Shown here: one piece after another, positions 17,635 through 25,551 of the stretch
Layout of the letters: every line of letters begins with the position of its first letter
How positions within the stretch are numbered: position 1 is the first letter of the stretch
Source: Streptomyces dioscori
Lineage (GTDB): Bacteria; Actinomycetota; Actinomycetes; Streptomycetales; Streptomycetaceae
Assembly: GCF_003024195.1 (NCBI RefSeq)
Contig: NZ_KZ679057.1
Location: 160,022-224,021, forward strand
Reading direction: 5' to 3'
Length of the DNA: 64,000 nt
Notes under the pieces: generated by a model
What the model was told of the DNA's origin: nothing
Database searches by the model: none
What the model saw: only the letters and a program-made list of their open reading frames with translations
Made by a program: the position numbers and the translations under genes

Positions 17635-18780
17635 TCACCCGGTCTGTCCAGACTCGGAGTCTGTGATCCAGCGCCCTTCGGCGGAGTCGTGCACGTACGC
17701 CGGCCTCCCCCTGGTCCCGCTCGTGCGGAACGGCTTCCCGCCGTCCGTGATCCGCACCGTCCCCGTACGGCCCCCGGCGCTCCACTCCAGCTCCAGATGC
17801 CAGCGGCAGTCGCAGCCCGCCGTCCGCGCGGAGACCAGCAGCTCCTCGGGGTCGGAGGAAGTGACCTTGTACGGGAAGGAGACGGCCGGGATCTTCCGGA
17901 CCTTTGCGCCGGAGGCGTCAAGGCCGTCGGCCGGCCTCGCGAGCGGGCGCGGTCGGTCGAGGTCCACGGCGAAGTGGCGCGCGGTGACGGCGCCGCCACA
18001 GCCGTTGTCCATCCGGTACGCGTTCCACGGCAGCGGCGCGGCGCGGTCGACCACGCGCACGTGCAGGGCATGGAGGACGACGGCGTCGGACGGCGACCGG
18101 CCCTGGACCGTGATCCGCACCAGCGCCTCCCCGCCGTGCACAGCACCGTGCGTCCCGGCCCACGCCCCGGAGTCGGCCGCGACCGGCGGCGGGGCGACCG
18201 CGCGGGGGGCCCGGTCCACGAGGTAGGTGTGCCCGCAGCCGCCCTCCCAGAGCTGGGAACCGATGCTCCAGGTGAAGGGGAGGGCGGCCGCGGTCCGCCC
18301 CGGAGCGGTGGAAGCGGGAGAGGGGGCGAAAGCCGTACGGGTTGGGTGTCCGAGCAGGGCGGCGGCGAGGGCGAGCACGACGAGGCCGACGGCGGCGGCG
18401 ACGAGGAGGGGAGCGGGGGCGCCACGACGGGGGCGGGCGCGGTCCGCCTCCGGCGCGGACGGTTCCGGGTTCGATTCCGGCGCGGCCGACACGGCTGGCA
18501 CAGGCGTGGGCGCGGGCGAGGCCGCTCGGCGGCGGGCGCCGTCCGCCTCCGTCCAGGCCGCCTCCAGGGCCCGCCGTTCCTCCTCGTCCGCCCCGCACAG
18601 CAGGGCGAGGCGGTCGACCACGGCGAACTCCTGTGGGACGGTCGCGCCCGAGCAGTAGCGGTGGAGGGTGGACGCGCTGACGCTCAGCCGCCGGCCCAGC
18701 GCCTCGTAACTCCTCCCGTCCCGCGCCTTGAGCGCGCGCACGAGCCCCGCGAACTCCTCGACGGCGGCGTCCTTCGGCAT
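17635..18780 (-). CDS. XRE-type helix-turn-helix membrane protein, 381 aa
   Basis: A membrane-anchored regulator-like protein. Residues ~5-60 are a helix-turn-helix (VEEFAGLVRALKARDGRSYE, then LGRRLSVSASTLHRYCSG). A Pro/Ala-rich linker follows, then a single transmembrane helix near residues 120-145 rich in Leu, Val and Ala. The C-terminal ~220 residues form an extracytoplasmic beta-rich domain with conserved Cys pairs (WEGGCGHTYLVD, MDNGCGGAVTARHFAVD, SARTAGCDCRWHLELEW). ATG 18780 is preceded by GAGGGGGATGGA. It is divergent from the secreted-protein gene at 18947. The layout suggests sensing outside the cell and DNA binding inside, but the ligand is unknown. This family is common in Streptomyces. 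Confidence 0.8.
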   Translation of the reverse strand: MPKDAAVEEFAGLVRALKARDGRSYEALGRRLSVSASTLHRYCSGATVPQEFAVVDRLALLCGADEEERRALEAAWTEADGARRRAASPAPTPVPAVSAAPESNPEPSAPEADRARPRRGAPAPLLVAAAVGLVVLALAAALLGHPTRTAFAPSPASTAPGRTAAALPFTWSIGSQLWEGGCGHTYLVDRAPRAVAPPPVAADSGAWAGTHGAVHGGEALVRITVQGRSPSDAVVLHALHVRVVDRAAPLPWNAYRMDNGCGGAVTARHFAVDLDRPRPLARPADGLDASGAKVRKIPAVSFPYKVTSSDPEELLVSARTAGCDCRWHLELEWSAGGRTGTVRITDGGKPFRTSGTRGRPAYVHDSAEGRWITDSESGQTG

Positions 18781-18946
18781 TCCATCCCCCTCGACCCTGC
18801 GTCCCACCTTCACGTCCTTGCACGTCAGCGGGGGTGGAATGGTTCCGGGACGGCTGGTGGGCGCGTGATCGTTGCAGCCGGCGGGCGCCGGCCCCACGCT
18901 GGTTGAGCACTGACCGAACGAACGACCCGACGGGGGATCCACCACC

Positions 18947-19552
18947 ATGAACAAGCTCCGCACCGCACTCGCCACCGCAGCCGCTGCCGCACTGGGCCTC
19001 GCGGCCCTCGCCACAGCCCCGGCGCAGGCCGCTGCCCAGCCCGCCTTCCTCGCCGCCTCCCAGATGCCGCCGTCGTCGACGCCGTGGACCGCCACCCAGG
19101 TCTTCACCGGCGTCCCGGAGAACGGCGGCGTCCTCTGCGCCCCGTACAAGATCCCGGCGCAGAACACCCGCTACCGCGAGTTCAGCACCGAGCTCGACAC
19201 CAACGGCGTCCAGGTCACCACCGTCGCCCGTACCGAGGCCGACGCCGTGAAGCTGGTCGACACCCTCCGCGGGGCCCTTGCCGACTGCGGCCCCCTGCTG
19301 GAGCAGCAGAACCCGGGCCTGCAGGCCGTCAGCGCCTCCCACGGCAAGCTCGCTGTCGAGGAGGGCGCCTGGGTCTACAGCCTGGACACCGCCGACCCGC
19401 AGATCGGCATCTCCGACATCCACCTGTTCTCCGTCGGCCGCGACGGCCGCACCGTCACCCTCGTCCGCTGGGGCCAGATGGGCGACCTCAAGGACGCCCC
19501 GCTGACCGCCTTCCGCACCACGACGAAGACCGCCGTCAACAAGCTCCACTGA
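18947..19552 (+). CDS. Secreted hypothetical protein, 201 aa
   Basis: An exported protein: the first 30 residues are a signal peptide with cleavage after AQA (LATAAAAALGLAALATAPAQ). The mature part has two cysteines (VLCAPYKIP and LADCGPLLEQ) that may form a disulfide, and alternating strand/helix content (YREFSTELDTNGVQVTTVAR, EADAVKLVDTLRGALADC). This resembles the PknH-sensor-like fold found in many actinobacterial lipoproteins and secreted proteins. There is no lipobox. ATG 18947 follows CGGGGGATCCACC. It is transcribed away from the XRE membrane protein and ends at a strong terminator. Function unknown. Confidence 0.75.
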   Translation: MNKLRTALATAAAAALGLAALATAPAQAAAQPAFLAASQMPPSSTPWTATQVFTGVPENGGVLCAPYKIPAQNTRYREFSTELDTNGVQVTTVARTEADAVKLVDTLRGALADCGPLLEQQNPGLQAVSASHGKLAVEEGAWVYSLDTADPQIGISDIHLFSVGRDGRTVTLVRWGQMGDLKDAPLTAFRTTTKTAVNKLH

Positions 19553-19584
19553 GCCGGGGGCTCCCCCGAGGGATGACCACAGCT

Positions 19585-19623
19585 CGACAGCGGCGCGGCC
19601 GGGACCCGGGCGCGCCGCTGTCG
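19585..19623 (+). terminator. Hairpin terminator
   Basis: CGACAGCGGCGCG pairs exactly with CGCGCCGCTGTCG across a 13-nt loop that is itself partly self-complementary (CCGGG/CCCGG). It lies 33 bp after the stop of the secreted protein gene. Confidence 0.8.
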
Positions 19624-20329
19624 TGCCCATTTGCTCCGCCGGCTGCGACCACTTCCTGCCCTTCACCAGCATCGCCTGCACCCTCTTCTGTTGCCGCAGA
19701 CTCGCCAAGTGAGATGGTCTCTCAGCGTCAGGAACGTAGCCGCGCTTCCTGGAGCCGCTATGCCGAACAGCCGACACCGAAGAAGGCGACGATGTCGTTG
19801 CGATGTGCGGGCTGCTGAAGACGATCACCATCCGCATGCCACACACTCGCCGATGGCCGCGTCGGCGAACGCACCGACTCCGACCAGCCTGCGAACAAGG
19901 CAGAACGGCGGCGAGCACGGCACTGCACAGATCCATCGCCGCCCCCACCCGTACCTGCCCGGCCAGCAGGAGAGGACCATCGCTACTTGTCGACCGTGAC
20001 GCTCGTTTGACGCTCCAGGCACTCACACGCAGGACGGCGAGCTGAGAAACTAGCTCTGACCTGGACTTTTCCGTGATCCGCTCAAGCTGACAGCTTTTCG
20101 ATGACCTCGTATGTGGAGTGCGTAGCGATTTTCGAGCCTGCCGGAGGGGCGCTTTATCTGCGGCTTTGTGGCGCAGGCGGGTCGACCGACCCGTTTCCCT
20201 CCACGCAGGGGGCCGAATAGATGGATCAATCTTGAAGGTTGCCTGACCTGCGACTTTTGAGGGAGACGTTCGCTTCGGCGCATTCAGGGGTTCTTTCGAG
20301 GAATCTTGACGCTCACTTTGAAGCTCTGG
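19624..20329. other. Degenerate intergenic region
   Basis: About 700 bp without a supported gene. Open frames on both strands lack domains. The minus strand near 20088-20120 reads STYEVIEKLSA then stop, which could be the tail of a lost gene. GTCGACCGTGACGCTCG at 19989-20005 is an exact copy of 14663-14679. The character fits eroded mobile DNA. Confidence 0.45.
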
Positions 20330-20650
20330 GCGTTACTGGGGCCACCCGCACGCCACCGAGGCACACGACATGGTTGTCCTGGTCGTAGCCGAACTCGCTG
20401 CGAACGCCGTCCTCCACGGCCGCGTCACCGGGCGTGGCTTCGCCCCGTCCCTTTCCCACGACGAGACTCTGGGCGTCGTCCGAATCGACTTGACCGACAT
20501 TCACCCCACCCGGCTGGCGCGACCGGCTCCGATCCGGGCGAGGGCGGATGCCACAGACTGCTCCTGGTCGATGCGCTCGCCGCCGACTGGGGCGTACCCG
20601 ACCGTCCCAGCCCGGCAAGACGGTCTGGGCGGACGGAGTGCACGACGGCT
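20330..20650 (+). pseudogene. HATPase_c_2 (anti-sigma-like ATP-binding) protein remnant
   Basis: The first frame reads HATEAHDMVVLVVAELAANA followed by VLHGRVTGRGF, the N-box (E-x-x-x-N) of a GHKL ATPase of the RsbW-like type. Near 20530 the coherent sequence shifts to SDPGEGGCHRLLLVDALAAD (the G1-box region) and then to a third frame with PGKTVWADG. The beginning of the protein is missing. An intact member of the same family is at 61890-62342, which makes identification easy. At least two frameshifts make it non-functional. Confidence 0.7.
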
Positions 20651-20841
20651 CCCCATCTCATCCGGCCCGTCGGGGCCAGCAGCTATGGCGTTCGGGGACA
20701 GGACGGTCGGCCCCGAAGCCCGGCTCAGGGCATTACGGACCTGGGCGTGGCGGTATTACGGTTACTCTCCGAGCGATGCCCTGAGCGTTTTCGAGGGGGA
20801 AACGGTCGTCGTGCAGGGCATCGGGGGTGAGGGGAGCCGCC

Positions 20842-22428
20842 GTGCAGGCGCTGTATGCCGTCAGTTTCGACGTCCGGTCCGCCCAGGAGCAGCCGGGCCA
20901 CGTCTACGAGAGCCTTCGAGGCCATCTCGCCGACTGGCTCGGCCACCACGGACGTGTACTGGCACCGTCCGTGACCGAACTCGACAGAGACGGCCGGGCG
21001 GTGCTCGCCGGCAAGATTTCCGGCCATGGTGACCGCACAGTGAGCTGGACCGTGGCGGGCGACGAACTCACCCGCGCCCTGCGCATGACCATCCACCAGC
21101 CGCTGTCTACGGGGCCGGCCCAGTTTGTCACCCGGGTCACGGTCTCTCAGTCGGGGGAAGGCGGCGGGCTCAGGATCGTCATGGGCAGGGAGATCCCCGA
21201 CGGCTGGATAGCACCGGTGCAGGATCCGCCGCTCAAGCGCCCCAACCTGCTGCGGGCGGTGCTCGGTGACGAGCAACTCGAAGTGCGGGTGCTGAGCCAG
21301 CTCGCCACGGGGCGATACGAGAGGATCCGGGAGGAGAGTCACGCTGACGTACTCCTCGACGTCCTGGCGCTGCGCACGCGCCTCCCCATTCTCCTGATGC
21401 ACCCCAGGGACCAGGCGGGATGGAGCGCGGCGGCCGACGCGTCGGGACAACTCGCGGGCCTGGCCCAGGTGGTGACCCTGAACTACGTGACCGCACAGGC
21501 CGTCCGTCGCGCCCACGAGCAGGTGGCCGTACCCAGCGGTGGCGCCCGGTTGGTCTGGCCCGACCTCGGCCTGGAACACCTCGCCTACTCACGTGAGGAG
21601 GTGTCTCAGGCGTCCTTCGTGGAACGGCGGCTAATGCCGTCGCTCGCCCATCTCTCTGTCATAGCCCGCGGCAGTGACACGGCGTGGGAGCGTGCGCGAC
21701 AGGCGTCGTACCGTGCGGGAGCCCGCAGGGCGGCGGAGCAGTTGTCGCGCGCCCAGGCCGCCGGAGACACGACTGCCGAGCTCGAAGCACTGCAGATACG
21801 TGTCCGGCAGCTCGAAGAGGACGCCACATCCTGGGAGGACATGGCACAGAGCTGCATGGAGGAGCGCGACAAGGCACGAGACGATGCCGCCACTGCTGAG
21901 GCCGTGCGTCAGGACCGGGACTACTGGAAGACTGAGTACCTAAACCTGTCGAAGATTGGGAGCGGGCAGGCGGCCACATTTGACGCCTGGAGCGAGATCC
22001 CACCTCTGGGAACGGACGCCGTGCCCACTTTCGGAGCTCTCGCCAAGGCGTCGGAGGAGCACATCGTGTTCACGGCGAGAGCGGCGCGTGCCTGGAAGGA
22101 CTCCCGCTACCCGTACCCTCAGGAGATGACCGACCGGCTGACCGCCCTCGCGCAGGCTGCGACGGACCTGTACTCCAATTCCGGCAGGATGCCCAGGCTC
22201 GCCCAGTGGTTTTACGACAACCACGGACTGAAATTCGCGCCCAATGACGAGAAACTCAGCAAGGACAAGGACAAGCGCTACTTCACGTTCAACGGGAAGC
22301 GCTGGGACGGACTGCCGCACATTAAGGTCCGGGACGCCGTCTCGCCCAACGAGGTCGGACGCATCTACTTCGCCCTCGACTCAGAGGAGAAGCGGTTCAT
22401 CGTGAACCATGTGGGACTGCACCTGTAG
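20842..22428 (+). CDS. Unclassified large protein with central coiled coil, 528 aa
   Basis: Function not recognised. GTG 20842 is preferred over GTG 20827 because AGGGGA lies 6-8 bp before it. Residues 1-110 look beta-rich (MQALYAVSFDVRSAQEQPGH, then VTELDRDGRAVLAGKISGHG). Residues ~160-250 form an alpha/beta segment with RLPILLMHPRDQAGWSAAAD and SGQLAGLAQVVTLNYV, a pattern I associate with N-terminal parts of some restriction-associated proteins. Residues ~285-360 are a coiled coil (ELEALQIRVRQLEEDATSWE). The last ~150 residues end in FTFNGKRWDGLPHIKVRDAV and VGRIYFALDSEEKRFIVNHV, which resemble a small RelE-like strand arrangement. There is no signal peptide or TM segment. It stands alone among relics. 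A defence role is a guess from context and modular shape. Confidence 0.75.
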   Translation: MQALYAVSFDVRSAQEQPGHVYESLRGHLADWLGHHGRVLAPSVTELDRDGRAVLAGKISGHGDRTVSWTVAGDELTRALRMTIHQPLSTGPAQFVTRVTVSQSGEGGGLRIVMGREIPDGWIAPVQDPPLKRPNLLRAVLGDEQLEVRVLSQLATGRYERIREESHADVLLDVLALRTRLPILLMHPRDQAGWSAAADASGQLAGLAQVVTLNYVTAQAVRRAHEQVAVPSGGARLVWPDLGLEHLAYSREEVSQASFVERRLMPSLAHLSVIARGSDTAWERARQASYRAGARRAAEQLSRAQAAGDTTAELEALQIRVRQLEEDATSWEDMAQSCMEERDKARDDAATAEAVRQDRDYWKTEYLNLSKIGSGQAATFDAWSEIPPLGTDAVPTFGALAKASEEHIVFTARAARAWKDSRYPYPQEMTDRLTALAQAATDLYSNSGRMPRLAQWFYDNHGLKFAPNDEKLSKDKDKRYFTFNGKRWDGLPHIKVRDAVSPNEVGRIYFALDSEEKRFIVNHVGLHL

Positions 22429-22545
22429 CCGGCCCCGGCGGGCACCTTATATCCATGGGCCCTCATGGTGACCACCATGGCACTGTACGGTACGGCGGAT
22501 TTCAGCGTGCAAGCCCTCTCACCGCGATCCCTCATCCGGACGTGA
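22429..22545. other. Short gap between convergent genes
   Basis: About 117 bp between the 528-aa gene and the nucleotidyltransferase relic. No clear hairpin or gene was seen. The last part, next to GATCAGTCGA, resembles the DNA downstream of the relic at 2826. Confidence 0.4.
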
Positions 22546-23125
22546 TCAGTCGACATGCGGATCATCGGACTCCTCGAGGAGGCGAGCCGCGAGGTCGTCG
22601 GCCCACTCCACAGCCCAAGCGCGAAGCGCGGTGATGGTGGCTTCATCGAGCCCGTAGGCGAGGAAGGCTTCGTCGTCGGTCCACTCGGCGCCCGTGAGGT
22701 TCGACTGCAGGTCTTCGCGCTCGAAGCGGCCACGGGCGTGTCGGCGGCCGAACTCTTCGAGCTCGGTGTTGGTCCACCGCCGGGAGGCTGCGAACACGTC
22801 GATCAAGTCGCGGGGCGCTCCGCGGTCGGCGAGGGCGCGGACCTTGGCATTCTTGCCCGGTGGCGGGGTCGGCCACGGTGAAGCGGGCGGAAAGCGGGGC
22901 GGTCTCCAGCGCGTGCACCTTCCAGCCGCAGGCTTCCAGGCCGGCGCGGAGCGTGGACGCGATGTCGGCCATGGGCGCCGGGTTCTCGGTGGCGACGTCG
23001 AGGTCCTGGCTGGGGCGGTTCACGAGGCGGTGTGCCCGCACGGCGTATCCACCGGTGAGGACCAGGGGATACGGAGAGCCGAGTGCGATCACATCCGCCA
23101 GGAGCCGCGTGTGCAGCTCCGGCAT
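22546..23125 (-). pseudogene. AbiEii-like nucleotidyltransferase, internal deletion and frameshift
   Basis: This is the relic of a type IV toxin-like nucleotidyltransferase. From ATG 23125 (or GTG 23134, overlapping the partner's stop) it encodes LLADVIALGSPYPLVLTGGY, AVRAHRLVNRPSQDLDVATE and LEACGWKVHALETAPLSARF. At about 22860 (after DPATGQEC) roughly 40 residues are missing and the frame changes. The C-terminal part continues as KVRALADRGAPRDLIDVFAA, SRRWTNTELEEFGRRHARGR and ALRAWAVEWADDLAARLLEE. It pairs with the partner at 23131 in a GTGA overlap, the usual operon arrangement for an AbiEi/AbiEii-type pair. Relics of paralogues lie at 2826 and 14522. Confidence 0.75.
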
Positions 23126-23130
23126 GTCCG

Positions 23131-23500
23131 TCACGCGGCGGCCCGGGTGCGGGAGGCGAGCTGGGGGAAGGCGTCTTCCCATACGGTGCGCACGGTGCGG
23201 CCGGCGAGGGTGCGCAGTACCGGCCACAGCTGGAGGAGTAGGTCCCGGTTGAGGTAGCGGGGCAGGTCCTCGTGCAGGCCCTCGTGCAGGACGGTCCGGT
23301 ATAGGCCCATACGCTGACGCGGCTTGCCCAGGTCGTATGAGGTCATCCCGGACCAGGCCATGTGGAGCGGCAACTCCACGACACCGTGGGTCGGCCCGCG
23401 CAGCTCGTCCAGCGACTCAGGCAGGCGGCGGCGGAACTTCTCCCGGTACAGCGCGAGGTCCTCGGCGACCGTACCCGAGAGGTCGCTCGGCGTGGGTGCC
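23131..23500 (-). pseudogene. Truncated partner gene of the nucleotidyltransferase
   Basis: The C-terminal ~120 residues of a conserved Streptomyces protein remain: DLSGTVAEDLALYREKFRRR, VVELPLHMAWSGMTSYDLGK, MGLYRTVLHEGLHEDLPRYL and LLQLWPVLRTLAGRTVRTVW. Its stop overlaps the nucleotidyltransferase start (GTGA), so the two formed an operon, as in abortive-infection/toxin-antitoxin pairs. Upstream of about 23500 the sequence is unrelated and belongs to a LysR gene tail on the other strand. The start of the gene has been deleted at that joint. Confidence 0.6.
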
Positions 23501-23639
23501 GGATGTGGCGCTGCCCGACCTGATCCTGTCCTTCGCCGACCGGGACCGCTCACCGGCACTCGGCGCCTTCCTGGACACCGTCCGCCGTAACTGCCCCGAC
23601 GTGGGTGCTGCGCTCGATCTGCGGTTGGGCCGGGCATGA
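23490..23639 (+). pseudogene. C-terminal tail of a LysR-family regulator
   Basis: In the plus frame ending at TGA 23637 the protein reads AWVPDVALPDLILSFADRDR, then SPALGAFLDTVRRNCPD. This matches the end of the substrate-binding domain of LysR regulators. Everything upstream is missing: at ~23490 it joins, tail to tail, the truncated gene on the minus strand. It is a deletion joint in which two opposed genes both lost their front parts. Confidence 0.55.
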
Positions 23640-23698
23640 GGGCTGTGACCGGCTCGCGTTGATGTGCCAGGACGGCACGGACGGGGGATGGTGGTGGC

Positions 23699-24235
23699 AT
23701 GACCGGCTCCGCACTCATCGTCATCGACATGATCAACACGTACGAGCACAAGGACGCGGAACTCCTGCTGCCCGCCGCCGAGGCGGCGCTGCCCGGGATC
23801 GTGTCGCTGCTCCGCCGGGCGCGTGCGGCCGGAATCCCGGTGATCTACGCCAACGACAACTGGGGACAGTGGCGTTCCCACCACGGCGAACTGCTCGATG
23901 AAGCCCTGGCGACGCCGCATGCCGCTCTGGTGGAGCCCTTGCGTCCTGACAACGAGTCCTTGTTCATCGTGAAGGCCCGGCACTCCATCTTCTACGAGAC
24001 ACCGCTGACGTATCTGCTGGCGGAACTCGGCGTCGACCGCGTGGTCCTGACCGGCCAGGTGACCGAGCAGTGCGTGCTGTACTCGGCGCTCGACGCGCAC
24101 ATCCGGCATCTCGACGTCGTCGTGCCCGCGGACGCCGTGGCCGCCATCCACCCGGAACTCGCGGACGCCGCGCTCAGCATGATGCGGCGGAACATGCGCG
24201 CGGAGATCACGCGGGCCGCGGACGTGGAGTGGTGA
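23699..24235 (+). CDS. Isochorismatase-family cysteine hydrolase, 178 aa
   Basis: A cytoplasmic hydrolase of the isochorismatase/nicotinamidase superfamily. The triad is visible: D10 in LIVIDMIN, K92 in FIVKARHSIF and C125 in GQVTEQCVLY, with the expected cis-peptide neighbourhood just before the cysteine. Length is normal (~175-190 aa). ATG 23699 follows GGGGGATGGTGGTGGC. Members cleave isochorismate, nicotinamide or other amides; the substrate cannot be told from sequence, and the metal-site histidines of true nicotinamidases are not obvious. It stands alone between relics but appears intact. Confidence 0.85.
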   Translation: MTGSALIVIDMINTYEHKDAELLLPAAEAALPGIVSLLRRARAAGIPVIYANDNWGQWRSHHGELLDEALATPHAALVEPLRPDNESLFIVKARHSIFYETPLTYLLAELGVDRVVLTGQVTEQCVLYSALDAHIRHLDVVVPADAVAAIHPELADAALSMMRRNMRAEITRAADVEW

Positions 24236-24378
24236 GCCGGTAGGCGGGGTGTGTGGTGGTGGCCGGGTGAGCCGGCAGACGGGGGAGCCGGCGGCCGGGT
24301 GCGTCGGTAGCCGGGCGAGCTGACAGCCGGGGGAACTGCTCGGGACCCGGGGAGGACCCCCACCGGGGCTTCGGCCGG
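24236..24378. repeat. Degenerate GC-rich tandem repeats
   Basis: The stretch after the hydrolase gene is built from imperfect ~20-bp units containing GAGCCGG and GCCGGG, with spacers of similar length (24265-24345). No gene is supported. It fits the general excess of short tandem duplications in this window. Confidence 0.5.
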
Positions 24379-24459
24379 CTTCAGGACCGCAAAGTGGTGC
24401 TGACCGGCGGTGACTCGGGCGTCGGGTGGGCCGTCGCCGGCGGCTCACTCATCCCGTGA
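24379..24459 (+). pseudogene. N-terminal fragment of a short-chain dehydrogenase
   Basis: The plus frame reads LQDRKVVLTGGDSGVGWAVA and stops at TGA 24457 after SLIP. The TGGDSGVG motif is the glycine-rich NAD(P)-binding loop (TGxxxGxG) of short-chain dehydrogenases, and the preceding LQDRKVVL is the first strand. Everything after the first ~25 residues is lost, and the fragment runs into the 3' end of the ANTAR gene on the other strand. Confidence 0.5.
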
Positions 24460-24834
24460 CGCCCGCCACCGGGCCAGCGCGGCGGGCAGATGCTCCTCTA
24501 TATGGGCGGGCAGCGGCTCGTTCTGCGTCGTCGCGATGAGGGCCTTGGCCACCTCGTGCACCTTGGTGTTGGAGTGCTGGGACACATGGACCAGGATCTG
24601 CCAGCCCTCCTCGGCGGTGCACGACCAGGCCGCCATCAGCACCCCGCGTGCCATGTCGACGATCGGCCGGCGCTCCAGGGCCTTCTTGAGCTGCTCCGTC
24701 TCCGCCAGCAACTGTTCCCCGGTCGGCATTCTGCCCTCGGTGCAGCCGACTTCACGAACGGTCTCGCGCTGCGCGCCGTGCGGGAGTCGTTCGGCGAGGT
24801 CGCGCCGCGGGCCGGGGCGCTGAGAAGGGCGCAT
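24445..24834 (-). CDS. ANTAR-domain protein, 129 aa
   Basis: An RNA-binding antitermination-type regulator. The ANTAR domain occupies roughly residues 40-100: QLKKALERRPIVDMARGVLM, then TAEEGWQILVHVSQHSNTKV and HEVAKALIATTQ. This three-helix bundle binds paired RNA hairpins to block termination. Two starts are possible: ATG 24834, with GGAAGG upstream, or ATG 24729 (MPTGEQLLAETEQLKKALER). No receiver or GAF domain is present, so it is of the short type. A perfect palindrome lies 29-54 bp upstream of 24834. It sits at a deletion joint with a P450 gene fragment. Confidence 0.8.
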   Translation of the reverse strand: MRPSQRPGPRRDLAERLPHGAQRETVREVGCTEGRMPTGEQLLAETEQLKKALERRPIVDMARGVLMAAWSCTAEEGWQILVHVSQHSNTKVHEVAKALIATTQNEPLPAHIEEHLPAALARWRASRDE

Positions 24835-24862
24835 GTCTGGAGCCTTCCCGTCCGTTGGTCGT

Positions 24863-24888
24863 CGATACATCGACACATCGATGTATCG
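24863..24888. promoter_or_regulatory. Perfect palindrome, likely repressor operator
   Basis: CGATACATCGA and its exact complement TCGATGTATCG are separated by CACA. It lies between the ANTAR start and the end of P450 homology. The AT-rich core, 11-bp arms and position fit a TetR- or PadR-type operator. No regulator gene of those types is in the window, so the original partner may be lost. Confidence 0.55.
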
Positions 24889-24929
24889 GCAGTCCGGTTG
24901 TGGGGCCTGGGCGGCTGCGCGCACGGCGT

Positions 24930-25483
24930 GCCCGCAGGTGGCGGGGGCCCCGTGCGGCGAGGCCGTCGACCATCGCGATGAGATCGCGGGCCGTCTCCCG
25001 GGCCTCGCCGTCGGTACGGGGGATGCCGGACCAGGCGCAGACCGCGCGGGTGAGCAGCACGCTCGCCTCGTCGAAGAGCGCCGCCCGGTCGCCGCCGGCC
25101 CACCGCTCGCGGGCGCGGTCCCACTCGGCTCCGAGGTGATCGGCCAGTGAGCCGAGGCCGTCGCGGTCCATGAGCAGGGACATGAACATCGCCTTGCGCA
25201 CCCGGTGTTGCGGGCCGTCCAGTGTGTGCACGGCCCCGCGTTCGAACAGCGTGTCCAGGAGAGGGAGAGGGAGAGGGAGAGGTCTCGGCAGGGCTTTCTG
25301 ACGTTTGATGTGGGTCTCGGTCTCGGTCTCGTCGCAGAAGAAGCGCACCGCATCGGGGGCGTGGGGCACCACGGGCTCCTTGCCCATGAGGCGGGTTTGG
25401 TCCGGCCTGCCGCGGCTGCGACGGCGGCGGTCGGGCAACCACGTGTACCCCTGGACCAGCAGGGCCGTGGTGCTGTCGAACAC
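24930..25483 (-). pseudogene. N-terminal part of a CYP152-like cytochrome P450, with repeat insertions
   Basis: From GTG 25483 the frame encodes the start of a fatty-acid peroxygenase-type P450: STTALLVQGYTWLPDRRRRS, HTLDGPQHRVRKAMFMSLLM, EWDRARERWAGGDRAALFDE and VCAWSGIPRTDGEARETARD. Homology stops at ~24930 (ARRARSRPG), before the I-helix and the haem-binding Cys, so it is about one third of the gene. Two in-frame expansions break the normal sequence: (ET)3 from GGTCTC x3 at 25313-25330, and a PLPLPL run from CTCTCC x4 at 25258-25282. The start is uncertain because an Ala-coding (CCGCAG)8 tract lies just upstream. Confidence 0.75.
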
Positions 25484-25494
25484 GTGGAGCCTTT

Positions 25495-25542
25495 CCGCAG
25501 CCGCAGCCGCAGCCGCAGCCGCAGCCGCAGCCGCAGCCGCAG
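25495..25542. repeat. (CCGCAG)8 hexanucleotide tract
   Basis: Eight perfect CCGCAG units lie immediately upstream of the P450 fragment. On the minus strand they read as an alanine run in frame with that gene. One degenerate unit follows. The tract is long enough to be slippage-prone. Confidence 0.95.
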
Positions 25543-25551
25543 TCGCGATCG

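Noticed and set aside
17918..20026. A long minus frame across the secreted-protein gene
   Set aside because: It runs antisense to a gene with a clear signal peptide and terminator; only the XRE gene in another minus frame is real.
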